Origin: Streptomyces buecherae | Lineage (GTDB): Bacteria; Actinomycetota; Actinomycetes; Streptomycetales; Streptomycetaceae | Direction of reading: 5' to 3' | Assembly (NCBI RefSeq): GCF_014295035.1 | Contig: NZ_CP060404.1 | Span: 6,364,501-6,428,500 of the forward strand | DNA length: 64,000 bases | Shown here: positions 33,561 through 42,015 of the stretch, piece after piece | How positions within the stretch are numbered: the first letter of the stretch is position 1 | Layout: every line of letters starts with the position of its first letter | Program-made: the position numbers and the translations under genes | The notes under the pieces: model-generated | Database searches by the model: none | Told to the model about the DNA's origin: nothing | Seen by the model: the letters and a program-made list of their open reading frames with translations, nothing else

Positions 33561-35810
33561 ATGACCCTGCTGGAAGCCGCCGAACCGCCCGCCACCCGGG
33601 CGGCACAGACCACGCGGTGGACCACGCCGGCCGGCGTGCGGGTGGTGCGCACCACCGAGCACGTCGGCAGCGCCACGGCCCTCCGCGGCGTCCTGGAGGA
33701 CGCGCTGTGCGAACGCCGCGGGCTGCTCCAGTTCCGGGACGGTGACCGGGCGATCGGCTACCTCGACCCGCCCGTCGAGGTCACCGCGTCCGGCGCCCAG
33801 GTCACCTTCCGCGCCCTGAACGACCGCGGCGGGCTGCTGCTCCCGGTGCTCGGCGCGCTCCTGGACGGGGTGCCCTCGCTCACCCGGATCAGCGGCCTCA
33901 CGGGGGCCGACGGCACCGCCCGGGGCGGGGACAGCGTGCGGGTGCAGGGCGCGCCTCCGGCCGGGCTGTTCGCCGAGGAGGACCGCACCCGCCAGGTCGG
34001 CGTCTTCGCCGCCGTCCGCGCCCTGGTCGAGGGCATGGCCGGGCCCGACCCGCTGCTCGGCCTGTACGGGGCGTTCGGCTACGACCTGATCTTCCAGGTG
34101 GACCCGATGGAGCAGCACCAGCGGCGTACGCCAGGCGACCGCGACATGGTGCTGCACCTGCCGGACGCGCTGTACGAACTCGACCTGCACAGCGACGAGG
34201 CGCTGCGGCACGCCTACGAGTTCCGGGTCCCGGCCGGCAGCACCGAGGGGCTGGAGCGCACCACCCCCGCCTGCCCGTTCGCGCCCGGCCGGCGCCCCGT
34301 CAGGGAACGGGACCTGGAGCCCGGCGAGTACGCCCGGGTGGTGGACGCGGCCATGCCGCTGTTCCGCTCCGGGGCCCTGTTCGAGGCCGTGCCCGGACAG
34401 GTCTTCCGGCGCGCGGTCAGCGGCGGCCCGGCCCAGCTCTTCCGCCGGCTGCGGCACCGCAACCCGGCCCCGCGCAGCCTGCTGATGAACCTCGCCGACG
34501 GGGAGTTCCTGGTCGGCGCCTCGCCCGAGATGTTCGTCCGGGTCCGCCGCGACGCCGGCGCCGACGGGACGCGCACCCTGGTCGAGTCGTCGCCGATCAG
34601 CGGCACCATCCGGCGCGGCGGCAACGCCCTGGAGGACGCCGAGCACATCCGTACCCTGCTCAACTCGGCCAAGGACGAGAACGAGCTGACCATGTGCACC
34701 GACGTGGACCGGGGCGACAAGTCCCGGGTGTGCGTGCCGGGCACCGTGCGGGTCACCGCCCGGCGCCGCATCGAGATGTACTCCAGCCTCATCCACACCG
34801 TCGACCACGTCGAGGGCGAACTGCGCCCGGGCCTCGACGCGTTGGACGCGCTGATGGCGCACCTGTGGGCGGTCACCGTGACCGGCGCGCCCAAGCTGGC
34901 GGCCGTCGAGTTCATCGAGCGGCACGAGCGCTCGCCGCGCCGCTGGTACGGCGGCGCCGTCGGCCGGGTCGGCTTCGACGGCGGCCTGGACACGGTGCTC
35001 ACGCTGCGCACCATCGAGCTGCGCGACGGCGTGGCCACCGTGCGGGTGGGCGCGACGTTGCTGCACGACTCGCGGCCCGAGGACGAGGAGCAGGAGACCG
35101 AACTCAAGGCCAGGACGCTGCTTGAGGTGTTGGAGGACAGCGTCGACCGGCCGGCCGCCGGCCGGCTGCACGTGCGCGAGGCGCCGGGCGAGGGGCGCAG
35201 CGTGCTCATCGTCGACCACCGCGACTCCTTCGTGCACTGCCTGGCCGGCTACTTCCGCGAGACCGGCGCCCAGGTGGACACCTACCGCAGCGGCGGACAC
35301 CTGCGCCTGCTTGAGGAGCGGCGGCCCGACCTGGTGGTGCTCTCGCCGGGCCCCGGCACCCCGTCCGACTTCGCCACCGCCGCCACCATCGCCGAGGCCG
35401 AACGCCTGGCCATCCCCGCCTTCGGGGTCTGCCTGGGACTCCAGGGACTGGTCGAGTACTTCGGCGGACGCCTGGCCACGCTGCCCGCGCCCGTGCACGG
35501 CAAGCGCTCGCGCGTCCTGCGCACCACCACCGACTCGCTCCTCCTGGACGGGCTGCCGCCGGCCTTCGACGCGGGCCGCTACCACTCGCTGTACGCGGTG
35601 CCCGAGCTGCTGCCCGAGCAGCTCAAGGTCACCGCGACCACGGAGGAGGGGCGGGTCGCGATGGCCGTGGAGATGCCCGAACGCGGCTTCGCCGCCGTGC
35701 AGTTCCACCCGGAGTCGATCCTGACCGTCGCCGGGCACACCGGCCGGACCGTCATCGGCAACGCCGTGACCCACCTGATGCGCCGCGCGCCGCGCGGGGC
35801 CGGCCGGTGA
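33561..35810 (+). CDS. trpE: Fused anthranilate synthase (TrpE-TrpG type)
   Basis: A 749-residue protein with GAAAGGAG before its ATG. Residues about 1-510 are the chorismate-utilising TrpE-like domain (SSPISGTIRRGGNALEDAEH, TMCTDVDRGDKSRVC, EMYSSLIHTVDHVEG, VTVTGAPKLAAVEFIE). Residues about 545-740 are the class I glutamine amidotransferase (VLIVDHRDSFVH, catalytic Cys in FGVCLGLQG near 626, FHPES near 715). The architecture is the single-chain anthranilate synthase also recruited in secondary metabolism; PhzE-like ADIC synthase is the alternative. A dedicated copy supplies anthranilate to the adjacent CoA ligase and hydroxylase. Confidence 0.88.
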   Translation: MTLLEAAEPPATRAAQTTRWTTPAGVRVVRTTEHVGSATALRGVLEDALCERRGLLQFRDGDRAIGYLDPPVEVTASGAQVTFRALNDRGGLLLPVLGALLDGVPSLTRISGLTGADGTARGGDSVRVQGAPPAGLFAEEDRTRQVGVFAAVRALVEGMAGPDPLLGLYGAFGYDLIFQVDPMEQHQRRTPGDRDMVLHLPDALYELDLHSDEALRHAYEFRVPAGSTEGLERTTPACPFAPGRRPVRERDLEPGEYARVVDAAMPLFRSGALFEAVPGQVFRRAVSGGPAQLFRRLRHRNPAPRSLLMNLADGEFLVGASPEMFVRVRRDAGADGTRTLVESSPISGTIRRGGNALEDAEHIRTLLNSAKDENELTMCTDVDRGDKSRVCVPGTVRVTARRRIEMYSSLIHTVDHVEGELRPGLDALDALMAHLWAVTVTGAPKLAAVEFIERHERSPRRWYGGAVGRVGFDGGLDTVLTLRTIELRDGVATVRVGATLLHDSRPEDEEQETELKARTLLEVLEDSVDRPAAGRLHVREAPGEGRSVLIVDHRDSFVHCLAGYFRETGAQVDTYRSGGHLRLLEERRPDLVVLSPGPGTPSDFATAATIAEAERLAIPAFGVCLGLQGLVEYFGGRLATLPAPVHGKRSRVLRTTTDSLLLDGLPPAFDAGRYHSLYAVPELLPEQLKVTATTEEGRVAMAVEMPERGFAAVQFHPESILTVAGHTGRTVIGNAVTHLMRRAPRGAGR

Positions 35811-35977
35811 ACGGGCCCGTGGGCCGCCCCGCCCACCCACGCCGCCCGCCGTCAGCGCCGCCGCCGGCCCACTGAACCCGCCAGCCCTACCGGCACCTCC
35901 CCCCAGCAGTCAGCACCACCCCCACCGTCACCTCACCACCACTTCTACCGCCACCTCTACCGGCAGGACGGACGCGC

Positions 35978-37957
35978 ATGACCTCCAGGCAGCAAGCCGT
36001 GTGCGTAGTAGGCGCGGGGCCACGTGGCCTCTCCGTGCTAGAGCGCCTGTGCGCCGCCGCGCGCGGGACCAGCCGCGACACCCGGCTCCACATCCACCTC
36101 GTCGACCCCCATCCGCCCGGGCCCGGCCGCGTCTGGCGCGTCGACCAGTCCCGGCAGTTGCTCATGAACACCGTCGCGGGACAGATATCCCTGTTCACCG
36201 ACGACAGCGTCGAACTCCAGGGACCCCTCGAACCGGGCCCGAGCCTCTACCAGTGGGCCCAGGCGCTGCTGGCCCCGGGCGGCGCGGCCGACTGCGGCGA
36301 CCCGGCCTACCGCGACGTCACCCTGGCCGAGGCGCGCGATCTCGGCCCCGACTCGTACCCCACCCGCGCCTTCTACGGCCAGTACCTGACCTGGGTCTTC
36401 GACCGGATCGTCGCCGGCGCCCCGGCCCATGTGCACCTCACCACGCACGCCGCCCGGGCCGTCGCCCTGGACGACGCGCAGGCGCGGCCGGGGCACGAGG
36501 TGCCGCTCCAGCGGGTGACGCTGTCCAACGGCACCGTGCTGGACGGACTGGACGCCGTGGTACTCGCCCTGGGCCACCTGCCCGCCGATGCCGGCGCGGG
36601 GGAGCGCGCGATCGCCGAGCAGGCCAGCGCCCACGGCCTCGGCTACCTGCCGCCGGCCAACCCGGCCGACGTCGACCTGAGCGCGATCGGCGCCGGCGAG
36701 CCGGTGCTGCTGCGCGGCCTCGGGCTGAACTTCTTCGACTACCAGGCCCTGCTGACCGCCGGCCGCGGCGGCGTCTTCGAGCGCGTGGCCGGCCGCCTGG
36801 TCTACCGGCCCTCCGGCCGCGAGCCGCGCCTGTACGCCGGCTCCCGCCGCGGCATCCCGTACCAGGCGCGCGGCGAGAACGAGAAGGGCCCGCACGGGCG
36901 GCACGAGCCGCTGCTGCTCACTCCCGAGAAGATCGCCGAGCTGCACCGCAGGCCCGAGGACAGCCCGGGCGTGGACTTCCGCGCCGAGGTGTGGCCGCTG
37001 GTCGCCAAGGAGGCCGAGACGGTCTACTACAGCGCCCTGCTGGCCAGCCGCGACCGGGCCGCCGACGTCGAGGGGTTCCGCAAGGAGTACCTGGACCGGC
37101 CCTGGAACAGCGCCGAGGAGTCCCAGGTGCTCGACGCGTACGGGATCGCCGGGGCCGACCGCTGGGACTGGGACGGCCTCGCCCATCCCTACCGTGACCA
37201 GGAGTTCGACGGCCCTGCCGACTTCGAGCGCTGGCTCCTGGACCACCTGCGCACCGACGTCGCCCAGGCCCGCCGGGGCAACGTCAGCGGCCCGCACAAG
37301 GCCGCCCTCGACGTGCTGCGCGACCTGCGCAACGAGATCCGGCTCGTGGTGGACCACGGCGGGCTGCACGGCGACAGCCACCGCGAACACCTGGACCGCT
37401 GGTACACCCCGCTCAACGCCTACCTGTCCATCGGCCCGCCCGCCCGGCGCACCGAGGAGATGGTGGCCCTCATCGAGGCCGGCGTGCTGCGCGTGATCGG
37501 CCCCGACCTACGCGTGGACGTCAGCGCGGACGGCTACCGCGCCACGTCCCCGTACGTCCCGGACTCGACGGTGCGCGCGCGGTTCCTCATCGAGGCCCGG
37601 CTGCCCGACATCACGCTGCGCCGCACCGGCGACGCGCTGCTGCGCCACCTCCGGGACAGCGGGCAGTGCCGCGCGCACCGCGTCGCCACCCGGGACGGCG
37701 GCTGGTACGAGACCGACGGCCTGGCCGTCACCGCCCGCCCGTTCCACCTCCTGGACGCCGCCGACCGCCCGCACCCGCGCCGCTTCGCCTTCGGCGTGCC
37801 CACCGAGGCCGTGCACTGGGTCACCGCCGCCGGCATCAGGCCCGGCGTGGGATCGGTGACCCTCACCGACTCCGACGCCATCGCCCTGGCCGCCCTGGCC
37901 TGCGGCGCCGCGAGCGCCCCCGACCCGGAGCCGGCCCGCACCGAGAGCGCGGCCTGA
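35978..37957 (+). CDS. creE: CreE-like flavin N-oxygenase (aspartate to nitrosuccinate)
   Basis: A 659-residue FAD/NAD(P)-binding protein with an N-terminal dinucleotide motif (CVVGAGPRGLSVLERL), a second conserved block (NTVAGQISLFTDDS), FYGQYLTWVFDRIV, VLALGHLP and a long C-terminal half (YSALLASRDRA, GPHKAALDVLRDLRNEIR). This size and pattern match CreE, which oxidises L-aspartate through three N-oxidation steps to nitrosuccinate. Adjacency to a CreD-like lyase in the same operon is the diagnostic pairing of the aspartate-nitrosuccinate (nitrous acid) pathway. The intergenic leader is long, C-rich and G-poor. The product would be nitrite for diazotisation or N-nitrosation. Confidence 0.85.
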   Translation: MTSRQQAVCVVGAGPRGLSVLERLCAAARGTSRDTRLHIHLVDPHPPGPGRVWRVDQSRQLLMNTVAGQISLFTDDSVELQGPLEPGPSLYQWAQALLAPGGAADCGDPAYRDVTLAEARDLGPDSYPTRAFYGQYLTWVFDRIVAGAPAHVHLTTHAARAVALDDAQARPGHEVPLQRVTLSNGTVLDGLDAVVLALGHLPADAGAGERAIAEQASAHGLGYLPPANPADVDLSAIGAGEPVLLRGLGLNFFDYQALLTAGRGGVFERVAGRLVYRPSGREPRLYAGSRRGIPYQARGENEKGPHGRHEPLLLTPEKIAELHRRPEDSPGVDFRAEVWPLVAKEAETVYYSALLASRDRAADVEGFRKEYLDRPWNSAEESQVLDAYGIAGADRWDWDGLAHPYRDQEFDGPADFERWLLDHLRTDVAQARRGNVSGPHKAALDVLRDLRNEIRLVVDHGGLHGDSHREHLDRWYTPLNAYLSIGPPARRTEEMVALIEAGVLRVIGPDLRVDVSADGYRATSPYVPDSTVRARFLIEARLPDITLRRTGDALLRHLRDSGQCRAHRVATRDGGWYETDGLAVTARPFHLLDAADRPHPRRFAFGVPTEAVHWVTAAGIRPGVGSVTLTDSDAIALAALACGAASAPDPEPARTESAA

Positions 37958-38052
37958 CCGCGCCCGGGTCGCCAGCCCAGTCCCACTCAGCCCACCCGCT
38001 CCACCGAACCCCACCCACCCACGAAGGCCCACGAAGGGACGCGAGTAACGAG

Positions 38053-39483
38053 ATGACAGCCCACCGCAGTGAACCCGTCGGGTCGTTGGACGCGGGACTG
38101 CTGTCCCCGGTCAGAGCGGCCACGCCCGTCGAGGCGGAGGTCGACGACCAGGCGTGGCTGCGCGCCATGATCGAGGCGGAGGTCGCCCTCGCCCGTGCCC
38201 AGGCCCGCCTGGGCACGGTTCCGGCCCAGGCGGCGGAGGTCATCGCCGCCGTCGGCGCCGACGCCGAACTCGACCTGGTGGCCCTCGCGCACGCGGCCCG
38301 GGAGACCGCCAACCCGGTCGTCGGCTTCGTCCAGGCGCTGACCTCGGCCGTGGCCGACCGGGACGCGCTGGCGGCCGACTACGTCCACCGCGGCTCCACC
38401 AGCCAGGACGTGCTGGACACCGCGGCCATGCTGGTCACCCGGCGGGCCGTGCGGCTGATCCTGGCCGACCTGGACCGCTGCCGGGCCGCCCTCGAACGGC
38501 TGGCCCGCGACCACCGGGACACCCCGATGGCCGGCCGCACCCTCACCCTGCACGCGGTGCCGACCACCTTCGGGCTCAAGGCGGCCGGCTGGCTCGACCT
38601 GGTCCGCCAGGCCATCCACCGCCTCCAGACGCTGGCCGACACGCTGCCGGTGGAACTCGGCGGCGCCGCCGGCACGCTGGCCGGCTACCTGGAGTACGCG
38701 GGCCACGGGGACACCGGGGACGGGGCGGTCCGGGAGCGGCGGCGGGCCGAGGCCGCCGCGTACGGCGAGGCCCTGACCGCCGCGTACGCCGACGAACTCG
38801 ACCTGGCCGTGCCGCTGTTGCCCTGGCACGTGCTGCGCACCCCGCTGGCCGACGTCGCGGCGGCCACCTCGTTCCTGGCCGGCGCGCTCGGCAAGATCGC
38901 CGTGGACGTGCAGTCGCTGACCCGCACCGAGGTCGGCGAGGTCAGCGAGCCGGGGCCGGCCGGGCGCGGCGCGTCCTCGGCCATGCCGCACAAGCGCAAC
39001 CCCGTCCTGGCCACCCTGATCCGCTCGGCCGCCCTGCAACTGCCGCAGTTGGCCGCCGGGTTGTACGGCTGCATGCTCACCGAGGACGAGCGCTCCGGTG
39101 GCGCCTGGCACGCCGAGTGGCAGCCGCTGCGCGAGTGCCTGCGGCTGGCCGGCGGCGCCGCGCACACCGCGGCCGAACTCCTGACCGGCCTTGAGCCGCA
39201 CCCGGAGCGGATGCGCGCCAACCTCGACCTGACCGGCGGGCAGATCGTCTCCGAGCGCGTCGCCGCCGTGCTCACCCCGCACCTGGGCAAGGCGCGCGCC
39301 AAGGCCGTGCTCGGCGCGGCGGCCCGCACCGCCGCCGAGCGCGGTTGCGGGCTCGGCACGGTCCTGGCCGAACTGCCCGACGTCACCGCCCACCTCGACG
39401 AGGAGGACATCAACGGGCTGCTCGACCCCGCCCGCTACACCGGGGCGGCGTCGGCTCTCACCGATCGGGCCCTACGCGCCTGA
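38053..39483 (+). CDS. creD: CreD-like nitrosuccinate lyase (fumarase/adenylosuccinate lyase superfamily)
   Basis: A 476-residue member of the aspartase/fumarase superfamily, related to 3-carboxymuconate cycloisomerases. It has YVHRGSTSQDVLDTA (near residue 115), LTLHAVPTTFGLKAAGW and the family signature SSAMPHKRNPV (near 308), which carries the catalytic-loop serine. CreD eliminates nitrous acid from nitrosuccinate, giving fumarate. Ninety-five bp separate it from the CreE-like gene, and it is followed by a membrane acyltransferase. An ordinary catabolic cycloisomerase is unlikely without protocatechuate genes nearby. Confidence 0.85.
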   Translation: MTAHRSEPVGSLDAGLLSPVRAATPVEAEVDDQAWLRAMIEAEVALARAQARLGTVPAQAAEVIAAVGADAELDLVALAHAARETANPVVGFVQALTSAVADRDALAADYVHRGSTSQDVLDTAAMLVTRRAVRLILADLDRCRAALERLARDHRDTPMAGRTLTLHAVPTTFGLKAAGWLDLVRQAIHRLQTLADTLPVELGGAAGTLAGYLEYAGHGDTGDGAVRERRRAEAAAYGEALTAAYADELDLAVPLLPWHVLRTPLADVAAATSFLAGALGKIAVDVQSLTRTEVGEVSEPGPAGRGASSAMPHKRNPVLATLIRSAALQLPQLAAGLYGCMLTEDERSGGAWHAEWQPLRECLRLAGGAAHTAAELLTGLEPHPERMRANLDLTGGQIVSERVAAVLTPHLGKARAKAVLGAAARTAAERGCGLGTVLAELPDVTAHLDEEDINGLLDPARYTGAASALTDRALRA

Positions 39484-39543
39484 GCGGGGCACCACTGACA
39501 CACCGAGCCGGCCACGCGCCGGGCCTCTAGGGAGCACCACACC

Positions 39544-40830
39544 ATGACCCCCACGCACCATCGCACGTCCCGCCTGCCCTCGCTGACCGGCATGCGCTTC
39601 ATCGCCGCGCTGATGGTCTTCGCCTTCCACGTCGCCTGGGAGCGCTTCTTCCGCGACGCCGAGGTGCAGGGCGACTACGCCGACGTCGTGAACAAGGCCG
39701 GCTGGATCGGCGTCTCGTTCTTCTTCGTGCTCAGCGGGTTCGTCCTCGCCTGGTCGCGCCGCGCGGGCGACAGCTCACCCCGGTTCTGGCGCCGCCGGAT
39801 CGCCAAGGTCTACCCCGGGCACTTCGTGACCGCCCTGGTGGCCTTCTGGCTGATCTCGCGCACCGACGGCATGCTGGCTGCCGCGGGCACGGTCGACGCC
39901 GACGAGGCGATCACCAACCTGCTGCTGATCCACTCCTGGTGGCCCGAGTACGACGTGTTCCTCAGCGGCAACGCCGTCAGCTGGTCGCTCGCCTGCGAAC
40001 TCTTCTTCTACCTGGCCTTCCCCGTGCTGTGGAGGGGGATCTCCCGCATCCGCCCCTCGCACCTGTGGCCCGCCACCGTGGTCGTGACCGCCGCGATCGT
40101 CTGCGTACCGCTGGTGGCCAAGCTGGTCACCGCGGAACCGGTGATGATGCTTCCCGACGGCACCGCGAGCCTCAAGCAGTACTGGTTCGTCTACATCTTC
40201 CCGCCGGTGCGCGCCCTGGAGTTCGTGCTCGGCATGCTGCTGGCCCGGGTGCTGGCCGAGGGCAGGTGGTTCCGGCTGCCGCTGATCGTGCCGATCGCGC
40301 TGTTCGGCCTCGGCTACTACCTGGCCGCGCGGGAGGTCCCGTACCTCTACAGCCTGGTGGCCGCCACCATCATCCCGATCGCGCTGCTGATCCCGGCCGC
40401 CGCCGACGCCGACATCCGCGGCCGGGGCAGTTGGTTCGCCAGCAAGCCGATGGTCTGGCTCGGCGAGCGCTCGTTCGCCTTCTACCTGGTGCACCTGCTG
40501 GTCCTGCTGTACGGGCACGACTGGCTGGGCCGCGGCAAGAACTGGGAAACCGGCCAGGCCGTCCTCGTCATCATCGGCTTCCTGCTGGTCAGCCTGGCGA
40601 TCTCGGCCGTGCTCTACGAGGCGGTCGAGAAGCCCGGCATGCGCTACCTCAGCGACTCCCGGCCGACGCGGTCCGCCCCCGGCAGCGGCGGCGCCGCGCG
40701 GGAGGCGGGCATGGCCCCCGGCACGTCGGAACCCGCCGGGCCGGACTCTGTCGCGCCGGACTCCGCCGAGCGGGCCCGCGCCGCGCGGTCGAGCGGCGAC
40801 AGCGACGAGCGGGTGCCGAGCAAGACCTGA
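39544..40830 (+). CDS. Acyltransferase-3 (OafA-like) membrane protein
   Basis: A 428-residue integral membrane protein with about ten helices. Its early motif RLPSLTGMRFIAALMVFAFH provides the conserved Arg and His of acyltransferase family 3; GWIGVSFFFVLSGFVLAW, RRIAKVYPGHFV and VSWSLACELFFYLAFP follow. The last 65 residues are a Ser/Ala/Pro-rich tail. The gene starts 60 bp after the CreD-like gene and probably ends the operon. Family members O- or N-acylate sugars, antibiotics and lipids at the membrane. Its role here may be acylation of the product; it is not obviously needed for nitrite formation. Confidence 0.85.
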   Translation: MTPTHHRTSRLPSLTGMRFIAALMVFAFHVAWERFFRDAEVQGDYADVVNKAGWIGVSFFFVLSGFVLAWSRRAGDSSPRFWRRRIAKVYPGHFVTALVAFWLISRTDGMLAAAGTVDADEAITNLLLIHSWWPEYDVFLSGNAVSWSLACELFFYLAFPVLWRGISRIRPSHLWPATVVVTAAIVCVPLVAKLVTAEPVMMLPDGTASLKQYWFVYIFPPVRALEFVLGMLLARVLAEGRWFRLPLIVPIALFGLGYYLAAREVPYLYSLVAATIIPIALLIPAAADADIRGRGSWFASKPMVWLGERSFAFYLVHLLVLLYGHDWLGRGKNWETGQAVLVIIGFLLVSLAISAVLYEAVEKPGMRYLSDSRPTRSAPGSGGAAREAGMAPGTSEPAGPDSVAPDSAERARAARSSGDSDERVPSKT

Positions 40831-40932
40831 ACCGGTCGTCGCCGGCCACCTCCGGTCGGCCTCCGGCCGGGGTCGGCCGGCGCCGGCTGACCGACCCCGC
40901 GTCGGGGGCGCCGACCGGCACGGCGGCGCCCC

Positions 40933-40963
40933 GGGGCGGCCCGCTCTCGCGGCGGGCCGCCCC
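40933..40963. terminator. Bidirectional terminator at the end of the plus-strand arm
   Basis: GGGGCGGCCCGC (40933-40944) pairs with GCGGGCCGCCCC (40952-40963), a perfect 12-bp stem with a 7-nt loop between the convergent acyltransferase and MaoC genes. Confidence 0.75.
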
Positions 40964-40984
40964 CGCGCCCGGTGCCGCGAGGCT

Positions 40985-41431
40985 TCAGTCCGCGGCCCGC
41001 GAGACCAGGGTCAGGTAGACGGTGACCACGTGCTCGCCCTGGTCGGTGCCCACCTCGCCGCGCAGGTCCACCACGTCGTTGCCGGCCAGCGCCTTGATGC
41101 CGTCCACGTGCACGACCACCGTCAGCCGGTCGCCGGCGTAGATGGGCCGGCTGTACTCGAAGCGCTGGTCGCGGTGGACCACGCGGCTGTAGTCCAGGCC
41201 GAGTTCGGGGTCGTGCACCACCTGGTCGGTGGCCCGCTGGGCGAGAGTGAAGATGAACGTCGGCGGGGCGATCACATCGGCGTGCCCGTGCTCCCGCGCT
41301 GCCTGGGGATCGGTGAAGACGGGGTTCGCCTCCCCCACGGCCGTCGCGAACTCGCGGATCTTCTCGCGGCCCACCTCATAAGGCGCAGTGGGCGGATAAA
41401 CCCGTCCGACGTAAGAGGCGTCGAGAGGCAT
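40985..41431 (-). CDS. MaoC / FAS1-like dehydratase-domain protein (UPF0336-like)
   Basis: A 148-residue hot-dog protein: YPPTAPYEVGREKIREFATA, NPVFTDPQAAREHGHADVIA, PPTFIFTLAQ and RPIYAGDRLTVVVHVD. These match the small MaoC-N proteins related to HadA-type (3R)-hydroxyacyl-ACP dehydratases that are conserved in actinomycete core genomes. The hydratase His of complete MaoC enzymes is not obvious, so a partner subunit may be needed. It faces the plus-strand arm across a terminator and probably marks the edge of that arm. Confidence 0.8.
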   Translation of the reverse strand: MPLDASYVGRVYPPTAPYEVGREKIREFATAVGEANPVFTDPQAAREHGHADVIAPPTFIFTLAQRATDQVVHDPELGLDYSRVVHRDQRFEYSRPIYAGDRLTVVVHVDGIKALAGNDVVDLRGEVGTDQGEHVVTVYLTLVSRAAD

Positions 41432-42015
41432 GCGGTGCTCCTAGCACATGAACTTGCGGATATCTTGCGGAGAGTGAGTGCGGCAGAACTGGCGGCACCG
41501 TAGACGGCCGGAAACGAAAGCGTCGGCCACCCGGCGCCCACGGTCCGGGCGCGATCGGTGGTACGTGCGCGCCGCTCGCGAACCGAGCGGAACAAGGCCC
41601 CCCGTTTCGCCTCGCGCGGTCAGTCGCCGCCGTCCCTCCCGGTAATTCCCGGGCCGATAAGCGACCTTGGCGGCGGCCCTCCGCATTGTGCCACGGAACC
41701 ACGCCCAGGGGACTGCGAAAGAGGCCACACTGACGCGGCGACAGAACACTCGGCCCACCCGGTGAGCGGAATTCACCCCGCGACGATTGGCGGCCACCGG
41801 CCGACCAATTGCGCCATGAAACCATCCCCCCGCACCCGGCCCCCACCTCCCGGCCCGCGCCCCGGCCGCCGCCCCGCACGCCCGCGACCTTCGGCTCGTA
41901 CCTCCCGCGACCCTCGGCTCGTACGCCCGGCCACCCCGCTCCCCGCGCCCGGGCCCCCGGGACCCGAACCGGAGGCGGAGGGAACTGCCGCCGCGGCACG
42001 GGACTCTCTACAGGT
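41432..42015. promoter_or_regulatory. Divergent promoter region between MaoC and TrkA-type genes
   Basis: About 580 bp. The first half is relatively AT-richer (around 41450-41480 and 41640-41700) and probably holds both promoters. The second half is arginine/proline-coding in every frame and looks non-coding. No gene is supported. Confidence 0.4.

Noticed and set aside
33561..35810. Phenazine biosynthesis (PhzE)
   Set aside because: No phzD, phzF, phzA/B or phzG homologue is nearby. Sequence and architecture fit fused anthranilate synthase.
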